This document shows, one piece after another, positions 46,002 through 54,506 of a stretch of 64,000 bases of DNA. How positions within the stretch are numbered: position 1 is the stretch's first letter; each line of letters begins with the position of its first letter. Position numbers and translations under genes: made by a program. Source of the DNA: Chryseobacterium capnotolerans (GTDB lineage: Bacteria; Bacteroidota; Bacteroidia; Flavobacteriales; Weeksellaceae); NCBI RefSeq assembly GCF_021278965.1, contig NZ_CP065589.1, positions 1,741,001-1,805,000 of the forward strand. Reading direction: 5' to 3'. The notes under the pieces were generated by a model. That model was not told the origin of the DNA. It saw nothing but the letters and a program-made list of their open reading frames with translations, and did no database searches.

Positions 46002-46856
46002 ATGAGTAATAATTGTTCGTTGTGCAATACAGAATTAACTTCTATGGATAAACTTCTGGGAGAGAATAATCTTTCAGATGGCGGGGTGTTATGCAATAAA
46101 TGTTTAGATAAAATAAGTTACATCAATCAGGAAGTACTTTACAACCTGAATCAGTTCAGTATTGCTGATATTCACCGAATTATTCAAAATAAAAATACAG
46201 AACAGGATGCACCTGCTGTAATACAAGGTAGTCTTCCTATGGCAATAGATGAAGAACCACAAAATATTTCTAAAGAAGTATACAAAAGGAGAAAACAGAA
46301 AATAAAAATTGAGTTGGAAAAACTGAATGCCAACCTTTCTGTATTTACCAAAGGTGAGATCAAAGAACTTCCTTACCTGATTTCCGAAGATGAGAAGATC
46401 ATGGGTATTACAGATGCTCAGTTTGTCAATACTTTAGCTGCCGGTATACTGGTGGCTACCTCTAAAAGAATGATTTCTGTTTCAAAAGCAATGTTTGGGG
46501 CAGCTATAATTAATGATTATCTTAATGAAACGATTAGGTCTGTAAGTTTTGTAACTAATCCGAGATCTCCCATTATTAAGCTCCACCTTGAAGAAAGAGA
46601 GGTCGCGTTTGAATGTTTTATGGATAAAGAAGATGCAGAAAAGTTCTATGATATTATAAGCCCCATTTATAACAATCCGATAAACCAAGCTCAACAGGAA
46701 GTAAATCCTGTAAATAATAATACAGGCACTGTAAATACAACACTATCTCTTGAAATTCTTGAACAGTTAGAAAAGCTTGGAAAATTAAGAGAAAGTGGTA
46801 TTCTTACTGATACTGAATTTACAGAACAAAAAAGAAAGTTGTTAGGACAATTATAA
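46002..46856 (+). CDS. DUF4428 zinc ribbon, PH-like and SHOCT domain protein, paralogue 2
   Basis: It has 284 residues, the same layout as its upstream neighbour: ribbon NCSLCNTELT...VLCNKC at the N-terminus, PH-like part (LVATSKRMISVSKAMFGA) and SHOCT end (LEQLEKLGKLRESGILTDTEF). The gap to the first is 10 bp. The ribbon has CxxC in both pairs. The pair is a tandem duplication, diverged about as much as a gene family rather than a recent copy. Confidence 0.77.
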   Translation: MSNNCSLCNTELTSMDKLLGENNLSDGGVLCNKCLDKISYINQEVLYNLNQFSIADIHRIIQNKNTEQDAPAVIQGSLPMAIDEEPQNISKEVYKRRKQKIKIELEKLNANLSVFTKGEIKELPYLISEDEKIMGITDAQFVNTLAAGILVATSKRMISVSKAMFGAAIINDYLNETIRSVSFVTNPRSPIIKLHLEEREVAFECFMDKEDAEKFYDIISPIYNNPINQAQQEVNPVNNNTGTVNTTLSLEILEQLEKLGKLRESGILTDTEFTEQKRKLLGQL

Positions 46857-46873
46857 ATTTTTAGTGCCTGATT

Positions 46874-47515
46874 ATGAAAGATAAAACAGAAATCGTAAAA
46901 AGCTGGCTGAAAGGATGGTGCTTATCAAGAGAAGTACCCTTTCCTGTTCAATATAAATCTGGATTTCATGTATTCGTAGGAGATGAGAAACAAAAAGAAC
47001 GATATGTGTTTCCTGACCTTACTGAAGACTTTTTTCAGCTTGTCCAGTCTATTGATGAGCCCTGGGTTTACCTGAAAGTAAGTACTCCTCCTGATCAGTT
47101 TATAAAGAACATTCCTGAAAAATGGCAACTCCAGGCACAAGGATATTTGATGACCTGTTTTCATCCGATGATTTTCCCCGAAATCAGTTTGGCAGACGGA
47201 TATCATTTAGAATTTTCAGAATACAATACAACATTTGTTGTCAGAATTGTAGCCGAAAATGGAGAACAGGCCTCAATAGGACGTGTTTCTTTGATAGATG
47301 ATGTTGCTGTTTATGACAGAATTATTACCGAAGTAAATCATCAAAGGAAAGGCCTGGCCTCTTTTTTATTGAAAGAGCTTGAAAAAATAGCCCTATCGAA
47401 AGGGTTTTCTAATAATCTTTTGGTAGCAACAGAAGAAGGGAAGCTATTATATGAAAATTTAGGCTGGAAAGTGTATGCTTTGCATTCCTCTATTGTCATT
47501 CCATCTAAAGATTAA
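46874..47515 (+). CDS. GNAT-family N-acetyltransferase
   Basis: It has 213 residues. The acetyl-CoA-binding motif A is VNHQRKGLASFLLKELEKIA (about 154-173), followed by EGKLLYENLGWKVY. The N-terminal half (about 1-110) is divergent, with PWVYLKVSTPP. The start lies 17 bp after paralogue 2 and the third SHOCT gene follows 52 bp later, so it is probably within their operon. Acceptor unknown. Confidence 0.8.
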   Translation: MKDKTEIVKSWLKGWCLSREVPFPVQYKSGFHVFVGDEKQKERYVFPDLTEDFFQLVQSIDEPWVYLKVSTPPDQFIKNIPEKWQLQAQGYLMTCFHPMIFPEISLADGYHLEFSEYNTTFVVRIVAENGEQASIGRVSLIDDVAVYDRIITEVNHQRKGLASFLLKELEKIALSKGFSNNLLVATEEGKLLYENLGWKVYALHSSIVIPSKD

Positions 47516-47567
47516 TATTTTTATTGAATTAAAAAGGAATAATAATTTAGACTTATCAACTAATACT

Positions 47568-48095
47568 ATGGGATCAAGACTTGATGAAATAAAAGAAGAA
47601 CTCGAAAAACTGGATATCAACCCTACCATTTTTGCCAGAAAAGAGATTCGTGCACTGCCAGAGATTCTTTCAGCAAATGAAAGAATTGTTTATCTTATTG
47701 AGGGCAGAAATAAAATAACACAGCATCATATTATTTTAGTTGCCACAGACAGAAGACTGATCTTTGTAGATAAGGAATTTATGTATGGGTTAACGGTAGA
47801 AGATTATTCTTATTCTAAAATAAGCTCTATACAATATGAGACTGCCGTAATGTTGGCCTCTATAGATATTCAGGTTTCAGATGATCTGGTTGAAATTGAT
47901 GGCGTAGGAAAATATGATGCAAAGCTTTTCTGCGAAAAAGTAAGAGACTTCATGTCCGGTCCTAAAGAAAATTTCCATAAGCCGGAACCTAGTGCTTTAG
48001 ATCAGTTGGAACAATTGGGAAGATTAAAAGAATGCGGAATTTTGAGTGAAGAAGAATTCAATGAACAAAAGAAAAATCTTTTAAATAAGCTCTGA
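47568..48095 (+). CDS. PH-like and SHOCT domain protein, paralogue 3 (no zinc ribbon)
   Basis: It has 175 residues from the ATG at 47568. The frame extends to 47475 and overlaps the GNAT gene, which is unlikely. A PH-like domain (HIILVATDRRLIFVDKEFMYG, about 45-65) and the C-terminal SHOCT (LDQLEQLGRLKECGILSEEEF) match the two upstream paralogues. The zinc ribbon is absent. Confidence 0.77.
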   Translation: MGSRLDEIKEELEKLDINPTIFARKEIRALPEILSANERIVYLIEGRNKITQHHIILVATDRRLIFVDKEFMYGLTVEDYSYSKISSIQYETAVMLASIDIQVSDDLVEIDGVGKYDAKLFCEKVRDFMSGPKENFHKPEPSALDQLEQLGRLKECGILSEEEFNEQKKNLLNKL

Positions 48096-48117
48096 ATTTA
48101 AAGTATTTCTAAAAAAC

Positions 48118-48151
48118 AAAAAGTCATCGCAAACTACAACGATGACTTTTT
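48118..48151. terminator. Terminator between the SHOCT gene and the YtxH-like gene
   Basis: The 12-bp arms AAAAAGTCATCG and CGATGACTTTTT pair around a 10-nt loop with T runs on both strands, between convergent genes. Confidence 0.85.
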
Positions 48152-48187
48152 CTATATATGAATGTTAAAAAAACTACTGTCTGTTTT

Positions 48188-48424
48188 TTAGTTTAAAGAA
48201 TCTTCGGCTTTTGTTTTCACCTCGTCTACTTTATTCTGAACCTGGGAAGCAACATCATTGGCTTTAGTTTTAAGGTCATTTCCCCATTTGTTAAGATTAT
48301 CCTTTGCTGTATTAAGTTTATCTTTTACGGCTTGCTGATCTTCAGGACTTGAATTTTTATATTTCCAATAAGCTAAAGCACCTAGTCCTAGTAAAGCTAA
48401 TAAACCTTTTGTTTTGTTTCCCAT
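48188..48424 (-). CDS. Small membrane-anchored YtxH-like stress protein
   Basis: It has 78 residues. One hydrophobic segment (GLLALLGLGALAYWKY) precedes a charged amphipathic helix rich in Lys/Asp/Asn (AVKDKLNTAKDNLNKWGND; VDEVKTKAEDS). This build resembles YtxH and apolipoprotein-like stress proteins, without a defined activity. Single gene. Confidence 0.7.
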   Translation of the reverse strand: MGNKTKGLLALLGLGALAYWKYKNSSPEDQQAVKDKLNTAKDNLNKWGNDLKTKANDVASQVQNKVDEVKTKAEDSLN

Positions 48425-48525
48425 GATTTCTATTTTTTAAATGATATTAATATTAAAATTTGTTATTAATACATATGTAAAATACGTGCCAAAAAATTAA
48501 GCAGAATTATAAAAAAATGTTAAAA

Positions 48526-49368
48526 TTAAGAGAAGATATCAAAATTTTCTCCATCAAAACTAGCAAAAACCATAGTAGGGTAAGAGTCTTGGTGATAGAT
48601 ATTTCCATCTTTATCAATAGCAATGGCTCCTGCAAAGCCATCAATTGCTTTAAGTTCGTCAAAAGTTTTGGTGAAGGCTGTTTCAAGGCTCATTCCGTCG
48701 GTTACACGCGTAACAATTTTTGTGGCAGTGGCATTACTTACAATATCTTCTCCCACCCCTGTACAGCTTACTGCACAGAAAGCATTGGCATAATTTCCTG
48801 CCACAGTGGCAGAGTCAGAAATTCTTCCGGGTATCTCAAAGCCCTTTCCACCTGTAGAAGTGGCAACAGCTAGTTTTCCATCCTTATCAATGGCTACACA
48901 GCCTACCGTACCTTTACCGCCATTACTGAGCTTAGCTTCATATTCTTTTCTTCTTTGGGGGATTTCCGTTGAGAAGTTTTCAAACCCATGTTCTGCAGCA
49001 TATCTTTTTGCTCCTTGTCCGCCTAATACTCGGTCATCTTCTCCAATCAGGTCTTTAGCTACAAAAATGGGATTTTTTACATCCTGAATATTGATCACAC
49101 CACTCAATTTCTGGGTTTCACCATTCATAATAGCGGCACTCATACGAATCACACCATCACTTTGAATTTGAGAGCCTATTCCAGCATTGTATAAAGGATC
49201 ATCTTCCAGCAGAGAAACGGCATAAGCTGCCGAATCAAAAGCGGAATGAGTCTGAAGATAATGAAATGCCTTTTCAGCAATTTCTTTTAAAGAGTTTTGT
49301 TTCGCTGTTTTTATTTCATGGCTCTGGTCACTTTCCGAGAAAAAACCGCCGTGGATGATGAGTTTCAT
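48526..49368 (-). CDS. iaaA: Isoaspartyl peptidase / L-asparaginase (plant-type, Ntn hydrolase)
   Basis: It has 280 residues. The nucleophile is Thr154 in GKGTVGCVAID. The precursor is expected to cleave itself before it, leaving an alpha part of about 153 and a beta part of about 127 residues. TSTGGKGFEIPGRISDSATVAGNYANA and the CTGVGEDIV stretch form the substrate pocket of the family. It splits beta-aspartyl dipeptides, including the beta-Asp-Arg made by cyanophycinase. Same strand as cphB with one unknown gene between (25 and 57 bp gaps), so it fits the last step of cyanophycin breakdown. Confidence 0.92.
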   Translation of the reverse strand: MKLIIHGGFFSESDQSHEIKTAKQNSLKEIAEKAFHYLQTHSAFDSAAYAVSLLEDDPLYNAGIGSQIQSDGVIRMSAAIMNGETQKLSGVINIQDVKNPIFVAKDLIGEDDRVLGGQGAKRYAAEHGFENFSTEIPQRRKEYEAKLSNGGKGTVGCVAIDKDGKLAVATSTGGKGFEIPGRISDSATVAGNYANAFCAVSCTGVGEDIVSNATATKIVTRVTDGMSLETAFTKTFDELKAIDGFAGAIAIDKDGNIYHQDSYPTMVFASFDGENFDIFS

Positions 49369-49392
49369 AAATAAAGTTTAGTTTTTAAATTA

Positions 49393-49887
49393 TTATTTGT
49401 CCTGGAAAGGTGTTGTTCTTCTGAAATGAACCCTTAATTCCTGACAGAGCTTTGAAATACTTTCCAGATTATGCTTTTCAATAATCATAAGCTGTAGTTC
49501 ATCGGAATAGCTATCTGCAAGCTCAATAATTTCCAATGGTGGTTCTTCCTGATTAAGCTTAGGCTGTAACCATGTAAAATAATCCGGTGCATATCTTATT
49601 CCTGCCGGAAAGTCTCCTAGCATATTATTCAAACTTTCATCAATGAGTTCATGAACTTCATCTATTTTATCTCCACGGATCAGAAAATTAAAAAGTTCAT
49701 TGGTTACAGAAAACTCAAATGCTTCATCCTCGTCGCCTTCAATTACCCATTCTGCTTCATTATTGGCTATATATTGATCAGGATTGGTATAGCAAAAAGA
49801 ACAGTTTGAAATAATTTCTTCTTTATTGCTGACATCATAACCTTCCAGAAGAAGATTTATAAATTGTTCAATTTTTTCTTCTGCCAT
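49393..49887 (-). CDS. Acidic conserved hypothetical protein within the cyanophycin operon
   Basis: It has 164 residues, soluble, very acidic at the N-terminus (EWVIEGDEDEAFEF). Helices predominate. No catalytic motif is seen and I do not recognise the family. It lies between cphB (56 bp) and iaaA (24 bp) on the same strand. A role in cyanophycin turnover is suggested by position only. Confidence 0.65.
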   Translation of the reverse strand: MAEEKIEQFINLLLEGYDVSNKEEIISNCSFCYTNPDQYIANNEAEWVIEGDEDEAFEFSVTNELFNFLIRGDKIDEVHELIDESLNNMLGDFPAGIRYAPDYFTWLQPKLNQEEPPLEIIELADSYSDELQLMIIEKHNLESISKLCQELRVHFRRTTPFQDK

Positions 49888-49943
49888 TTAGCTGTTTATT
49901 TAAAGACTAAAATAAGAATAACTTTCGAATTGAACTTTTAAAA

Positions 49944-50834
49944 CTATTTGTCCTGCGGGATCGGGTTGAATTGTGAATTTTCAATCGTAAGAGTTTTCGT
50001 CGTAAGATCATAATGATCATTCATAGACATCACATGAACCGTTAAATTATCAATAGAAATTGGTTCTCCAAGATTGATATTCGTCAGATTGGTGTCCTTA
50101 ATAAACCTTCCGTCTACCAGAATCACAAGTCCTGAACCTACAGCAGTCATCACGTCATTATGAATGAAAAGGCCAGTATCTTCTCCAAGCCCGATGCCCA
50201 AAGTTCTTGGATTGTTGACTACCGCCTGAAAAAGACGTCCGATTCTGCCTCGTTGTACAAAATGGGTATCAATGATCACATTATCGATTAATCCTAAACC
50301 TTGTGTTGTTTTAATTTCTCCCTTTAACAGAGCTTCAGAACTGCTTCCCTGATAAATCATGTTTTCAGAGGCAGCTGCCGCTCCTGCAGAAGTCCCCGAA
50401 TAAATGAAATCTTGTTCCTGGTATTTTAATAGAATGGTATCGTGAAATCTTGTTCCGCCTAGAATAGAAGTCAGTCTCAACTGATCTCCACCCGTAAACA
50501 TCATGACGTCTGCAGCATTCGCTCTTGCTACCATGGCGTCAGAATTTGCCTCTTCACGATTATGAATATCCAGAATATTTACATTTTTAGCACCCAGGAA
50601 TTCAAATGCCTTTTTATATTCAGCACCTACAATCTGAGGAATTTGAGAAGCTGTTGTTACCACTTCAATCACAGAATTTTCCTTATTTTTTGATTCGTTG
50701 ATGATCTTTCGCAAAATTCCACGCTCAAAAAAGTTAAGGTTCTTTTCAATATTCTGATCGTAATCGGTTTCTGCAAAGCTTCCCTTATTTACAGCACCTC
50801 CGATAACAATTAATTTTCCTACAGGTTTACTCAT
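49944..50834 (-). CDS. cphB: Cyanophycinase (S51 family exopeptidase)
   Basis: It has 296 residues. The serine nucleophile is in GTSAGAAAAS (Ser149), with IDTHFVQRGRIGRL (His191) and FTGGDQLRL, all signatures of cyanophycinase. No signal peptide, so it acts on cytoplasmic granules. It releases beta-Asp-Arg dipeptides from cyanophycin. Divergent from cphA (197 bp). The ATG is 5 bp after a TAATTTTG -7-like box, so the leader may be very short. Confidence 0.94.
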   Translation of the reverse strand: MSKPVGKLIVIGGAVNKGSFAETDYDQNIEKNLNFFERGILRKIINESKNKENSVIEVVTTASQIPQIVGAEYKKAFEFLGAKNVNILDIHNREEANSDAMVARANAADVMMFTGGDQLRLTSILGGTRFHDTILLKYQEQDFIYSGTSAGAAAASENMIYQGSSSEALLKGEIKTTQGLGLIDNVIIDTHFVQRGRIGRLFQAVVNNPRTLGIGLGEDTGLFIHNDVMTAVGSGLVILVDGRFIKDTNLTNINLGEPISIDNLTVHVMSMNDHYDLTTKTLTIENSQFNPIPQDK

Positions 50835-50979
50835 GGTACAAAATTAAAAAATAATTAACATCTTTGGCGAAATTCGTGCCATTTTTAGTTGATTTTTAAT
50901 GTTTTAGAAATGTGAATAAAAATTAATTCTTTTTTGATAAATCTTCAAGTGTGGTATAGTTTCGTTTAGGGTTTTATAT

Positions 50980-50987
50980 TATATTTG
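50980..50987 (+). promoter_or_regulatory. -7 box upstream of cphA
   Basis: TATATTTG fits TAnnTTTG. The -33 region (TTTC at 50960) has only a 16-bp spacer, so this promoter is tentative. Confidence 0.4.
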
Positions 50988-51031
50988 GTTATAAAATAAG
51001 TTATTATTAACTGTTAAAATGCCAATAGACT

Positions 51032-53662
51032 ATGAAAATCGAAAAGATTCAGGCACTACGCGGTCCTAATATCTGGAGTATCAGAAGAAAGAAGCTGATA
51101 CAGATGAGGTTGGACCTAGAGGAAATGGAGAATTATCCTACCAATAAAATAGATGGATTCAGGGAAAGAATTGAAAAATTAATCCCATCACTGATTACAC
51201 ACAGATGTTCAGAAGGAGTGGAAGGTGGTTTTTTCCATAGAGTAGAAACAGGAACCTGGATGGGGCATGTCATTGAGCATATCGCCTTGGAAATACAAAC
51301 CCTGGCGGGAATGGATGTTGGTTTCGGAAGAACCCGCGAAACAAAGACTCCTGGGGTGTATAATGTAGTATTTAACTATCTGGAAGAAAATGTAGGAATT
51401 TATGCAGCCGAAGAAGCGGTAAAGATTGCAGAAGCTTTAATTGAAGGGAAGGAATACAACCTGAACACCTGCATTCAGAAGTTGAAAGAGATTAGAGAAC
51501 GTGTTCGTCTCGGACCCTCTACAGGAAGTATTGTAGAAGAAGCTGCTTCCAGAAAAATACCATGGATCCGATTAGGAACAAACTCTTTGGTACAGCTTGG
51601 ATATGGAGTTAATCAACAGCGTTTCCAGGCTACCATTACAGGGAAAACAAGTTCTATTGCGGTAGATATTGCCTGCAATAAAGAATTAACCAAAAGAATG
51701 CTCCACGATGCAGCTATTCCGGTACCAATAGGAGATTTGGTAGTGGATGAGGAAGATTTGAATAATGTCATCAAAAAAATAGGATACCCCATTGTTTTAA
51801 AACCTTTGGATGGAAATCATGGAAAGGGTTCTTCCATCAATGTCAATGATTGGGAGGCTGCTAAAATAGGATTGGAACATGCTCAGAAATACTCCCGAAA
51901 AGTAATTGTTGAAAAATACATTACAGGCTACGATTTCAGAGTCCTGGTCATTGATAATAAAATGGTGGCTGCAGCAAGGAGAGTTCCTGCCCATATTGTT
52001 GGAGACGGTGAGTTAAGTATTCAGCAGCTTATTGATAAAGAAAATAAAGATCCGCGAAGAGGGTATGGGCACGAGAATGTTCTTACCGAAATTGAAGTGG
52101 ATAAAGATACTATGGAATTGCTTGAGAAGCTTCAGTATACATTGGAAACCATTCCACAAAAAGGGGAAGTGGTTTACTTGAAGTCAACAGCCAATCTTTC
52201 TACAGGTGGTACGTCAATAGATGTTACTGATATGGTGCATCCGGAAAATATCACAATGGCAGAGAGAATTTCTAAAATCATTGGTTTGGATGTCTGTGGT
52301 ATTGATATTATGGCAGAAAACCTTACCCAGCCTTTAAAAGAAAGTGGCGGGGCTATCATAGAAGTGAATGCGGCTCCAGGATTTAGAATGCACCTTGCTC
52401 CAAGCGAAGGGTTACCAAGAAACGTTGCCGCTCCTGTTGTAGATATGTTGTATCCACAAGGGAAGCCTTTTACTATTCCAATTATTGCAGTGACGGGGAC
52501 CAACGGAAAAACCACTACAACCAGATTAATTTCCCATATTGTAAAAAGCAACGGATTTAGAGTAGGATTTACTACTTCAGATGGGATTTATATTCAAAAT
52601 ACGATGCTTTCAAAAGGGGATACTACAGGACCATTGTCAGCAGAATTTATTTTAAAAGATCCTACTGTGGAATTTGCTGTTCTTGAAACGGCAAGAGGCG
52701 GTATTCTTCGTTCAGGACTAGGGTTTTCACAATGTGATATCGGGGTTCTGACTAATATTGAAGAAGATCATTTGGGAATGAACGATATTCACAGCCTGAA
52801 AGATCTTACCAAAGTGAAACGGGTTGTATTAGACAGCGTAAAGAAAACCGGCTGGAGCGTATTGAATGCAGACAATGAATACTCTATGAAAATTGTTAAC
52901 AATCTTGATTGTAACGTTGCGATTTTCAGTATGGATGAGAATAATCCCCATATTGTAAAATTTGCCAAAGAAGGAAGAATTACCTGCGTTTATGAAGAAG
53001 GATTTGTAACCATTAAAAAAGGAGACTGGAAGATCAGAATCGGTAAAGCAAAAGATTTCCCAATTACAATGGAAGGTAAAGCCAGATTCATGATAGAAAA
53101 TGTATTAGCGGCTAGTTTGGCAAGTTATCTTCATGGATTTGGGATTGAAGATATTTCCAATTCGTTAAGAACCTTTATTCCAAGTGCACAGCTTACTCCA
53201 GGAAGATTGAATGTCTTTAAGTTTAAGAGCTTTAAAGTGCTGATCGATTTTGCCCACAATCCATCCGGATATGAAGCGATTGAAGATTATCTTAAGAATG
53301 TCGAGGCAACAAAGAAAATAGGAATTATTTCCGGTGTTGGAGACAGAAGAGATAGTGACATCAGAGAATGCGGAAAGATTGCAGGAAGAATGTTTGATCA
53401 TATCATTATCCGAAATGAAAAACATCTTCGTGGAAGAACAGAAGAAGAGATTAATGGATTGATTATAGAAGGAATGCAGTCTTCAGGAAAAGATGTCAGC
53501 TACGAGATTATTCCTAAAGAAATTGAAGCGTTGAAGCATGCCATGGGCATGGCTGAAGACGGAACCTTCATTACCGCTTTAAGTGATGTAATTTCCAATG
53601 CGATTGATCTTGTTCAGGAATATCAGGCAAGAGAGCTGCTGGAAGATGACAAAAATTTGTAG
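51032..53662 (+). CDS. cphA: Cyanophycin synthetase
   Basis: It makes the (beta-Asp-Arg)n storage polymer by two alternating ATP-dependent ligations. It has 876 residues, the usual length. N-terminal domain (1-160), ATP-grasp domain (about 200-475, with YPIVLKPLDGNHGKGSS and VNAAPGFRMH) that adds Asp, and Mur-ligase-like domain (about 480-876, P-loop TGTNGKTTTTR at 488-498) that adds Arg. Together with the divergent cphB-iaaA operon it forms a complete synthesis and breakdown cycle. A -7 box TATATTTG lies at 50980-50987. Confidence 0.96.
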   Translation: MKIEKIQALRGPNIWSIRRKKLIQMRLDLEEMENYPTNKIDGFRERIEKLIPSLITHRCSEGVEGGFFHRVETGTWMGHVIEHIALEIQTLAGMDVGFGRTRETKTPGVYNVVFNYLEENVGIYAAEEAVKIAEALIEGKEYNLNTCIQKLKEIRERVRLGPSTGSIVEEAASRKIPWIRLGTNSLVQLGYGVNQQRFQATITGKTSSIAVDIACNKELTKRMLHDAAIPVPIGDLVVDEEDLNNVIKKIGYPIVLKPLDGNHGKGSSINVNDWEAAKIGLEHAQKYSRKVIVEKYITGYDFRVLVIDNKMVAAARRVPAHIVGDGELSIQQLIDKENKDPRRGYGHENVLTEIEVDKDTMELLEKLQYTLETIPQKGEVVYLKSTANLSTGGTSIDVTDMVHPENITMAERISKIIGLDVCGIDIMAENLTQPLKESGGAIIEVNAAPGFRMHLAPSEGLPRNVAAPVVDMLYPQGKPFTIPIIAVTGTNGKTTTTRLISHIVKSNGFRVGFTTSDGIYIQNTMLSKGDTTGPLSAEFILKDPTVEFAVLETARGGILRSGLGFSQCDIGVLTNIEEDHLGMNDIHSLKDLTKVKRVVLDSVKKTGWSVLNADNEYSMKIVNNLDCNVAIFSMDENNPHIVKFAKEGRITCVYEEGFVTIKKGDWKIRIGKAKDFPITMEGKARFMIENVLAASLASYLHGFGIEDISNSLRTFIPSAQLTPGRLNVFKFKSFKVLIDFAHNPSGYEAIEDYLKNVEATKKIGIISGVGDRRDSDIRECGKIAGRMFDHIIIRNEKHLRGRTEEEINGLIIEGMQSSGKDVSYEIIPKEIEALKHAMGMAEDGTFITALSDVISNAIDLVQEYQARELLEDDKNL

Positions 53663-53686
53663 AAAATCGAAGATTTAAAATAAAGA

Positions 53687-53719
53687 AAATGGCTGTGCTT
53701 TTGAAGTACAGCCATTTTT
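53687..53719 (+). terminator. Terminator of cphA
   Basis: AAATGGCTGT (53688-53697) and ACAGCCATTT (53708-53717) pair, with a partly paired loop and following T residues, 24 bp after the stop. Confidence 0.82.
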
Positions 53720-53748
53720 GTAAATTCTAATGATTTTTTATGTATAAT

Positions 53749-53826
53749 CTCTCGCAGATTTTGCAGATAGCGCAAATTCTTATTATATAATTTGTTAATC
53801 TGCTTAATCCGAAAAATCTGCGAGAG
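53749..53826. repeat. Dispersed repeat, family B, long imperfect inverted repeat
   Basis: CTCTCGCAGATT (53749-53760) is the exact complement of AATCTGCGAGAG (53815-53826); the inner arms continue to match imperfectly for about 30 bp. The left arm matches the single copy at 14091. Confidence 0.8.
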
Positions 53827-53890
53827 TCAATATTTTTTTGATATGAACTATATTTGTGGAGCTTTATTTCAATAAGGTATTTCAGATCAC

Positions 53891-54382
53891 TTAAACATTC
53901 AGTAACAGCTTTGCCTGTTGAAGCATTTCATCTCGATATTTAGAAAACTTAAGAAAGTATCGAGTTTGCCAATCCTGAGTTTTTTGAGCCTGTTTGCTTT
54001 CTGTTTTATCCCAGGTTGGATACACTCTTATTCCCCGTTTTCCTATCTTTTTCCCATCCGACAGAATTGCTTTTTCTAATAAAATCTGCTTAGGGAAGAT
54101 AAATATCCCTGAAAGACTGTCTTTAAAAGAAGCAATAAGATAAAAATCAATGTTGTCTGTGAGATCAAAAGGAGCTGTTTCCCCTTTTTCATTCCTTTTC
54201 CAGATCGTTACAAATTGACCGGTTTTGGTGGGTGTTATTTTAGAAATTCTGAATTTGATATTCTGTTCATTTAAATTAAAATTAAAACCTGAATATTCCC
54301 TGCATTCTAAATCTTCTTCAATATTTGAACAGCTTAACCCAAGCGGATGAAACAGCTGTTCTTCAATGGTTTCTAAATTCAA
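53891..54382 (-). CDS. MepB family protein
   Basis: It has 163 residues. The series REYSGFNFNLNEQNIKFRISKITPTKTGQFVTIWKR and the closing TQDWQTRYFLKF match the MepB family, first seen next to the MepA efflux pump of staphylococci and of unknown function. No pump is near. It ends the series of minus-strand genes of the ligase cluster, 124 bp from the third ATP-grasp gene. Confidence 0.8.
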   Translation of the reverse strand: MNLETIEEQLFHPLGLSCSNIEEDLECREYSGFNFNLNEQNIKFRISKITPTKTGQFVTIWKRNEKGETAPFDLTDNIDFYLIASFKDSLSGIFIFPKQILLEKAILSDGKKIGKRGIRVYPTWDKTESKQAQKTQDWQTRYFLKFSKYRDEMLQQAKLLLNV

Positions 54383-54506
54383 GAGTTCAATGTTTAAAGT
54401 TTAAAGTTGGCTACCAAATACATAGTAGTTTGTCAGGATAACTAACTATTTAATGTATGTAGCTATATTCCCCTTCGCTGGAGGAGTGGTTAAAATTTCC
54501 CCACAT

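Noticed and set aside
47475..47567. Longer start for the third SHOCT gene
   Set aside because: It would overlap the acetyltransferase gene and adds residues not found in the paralogues.
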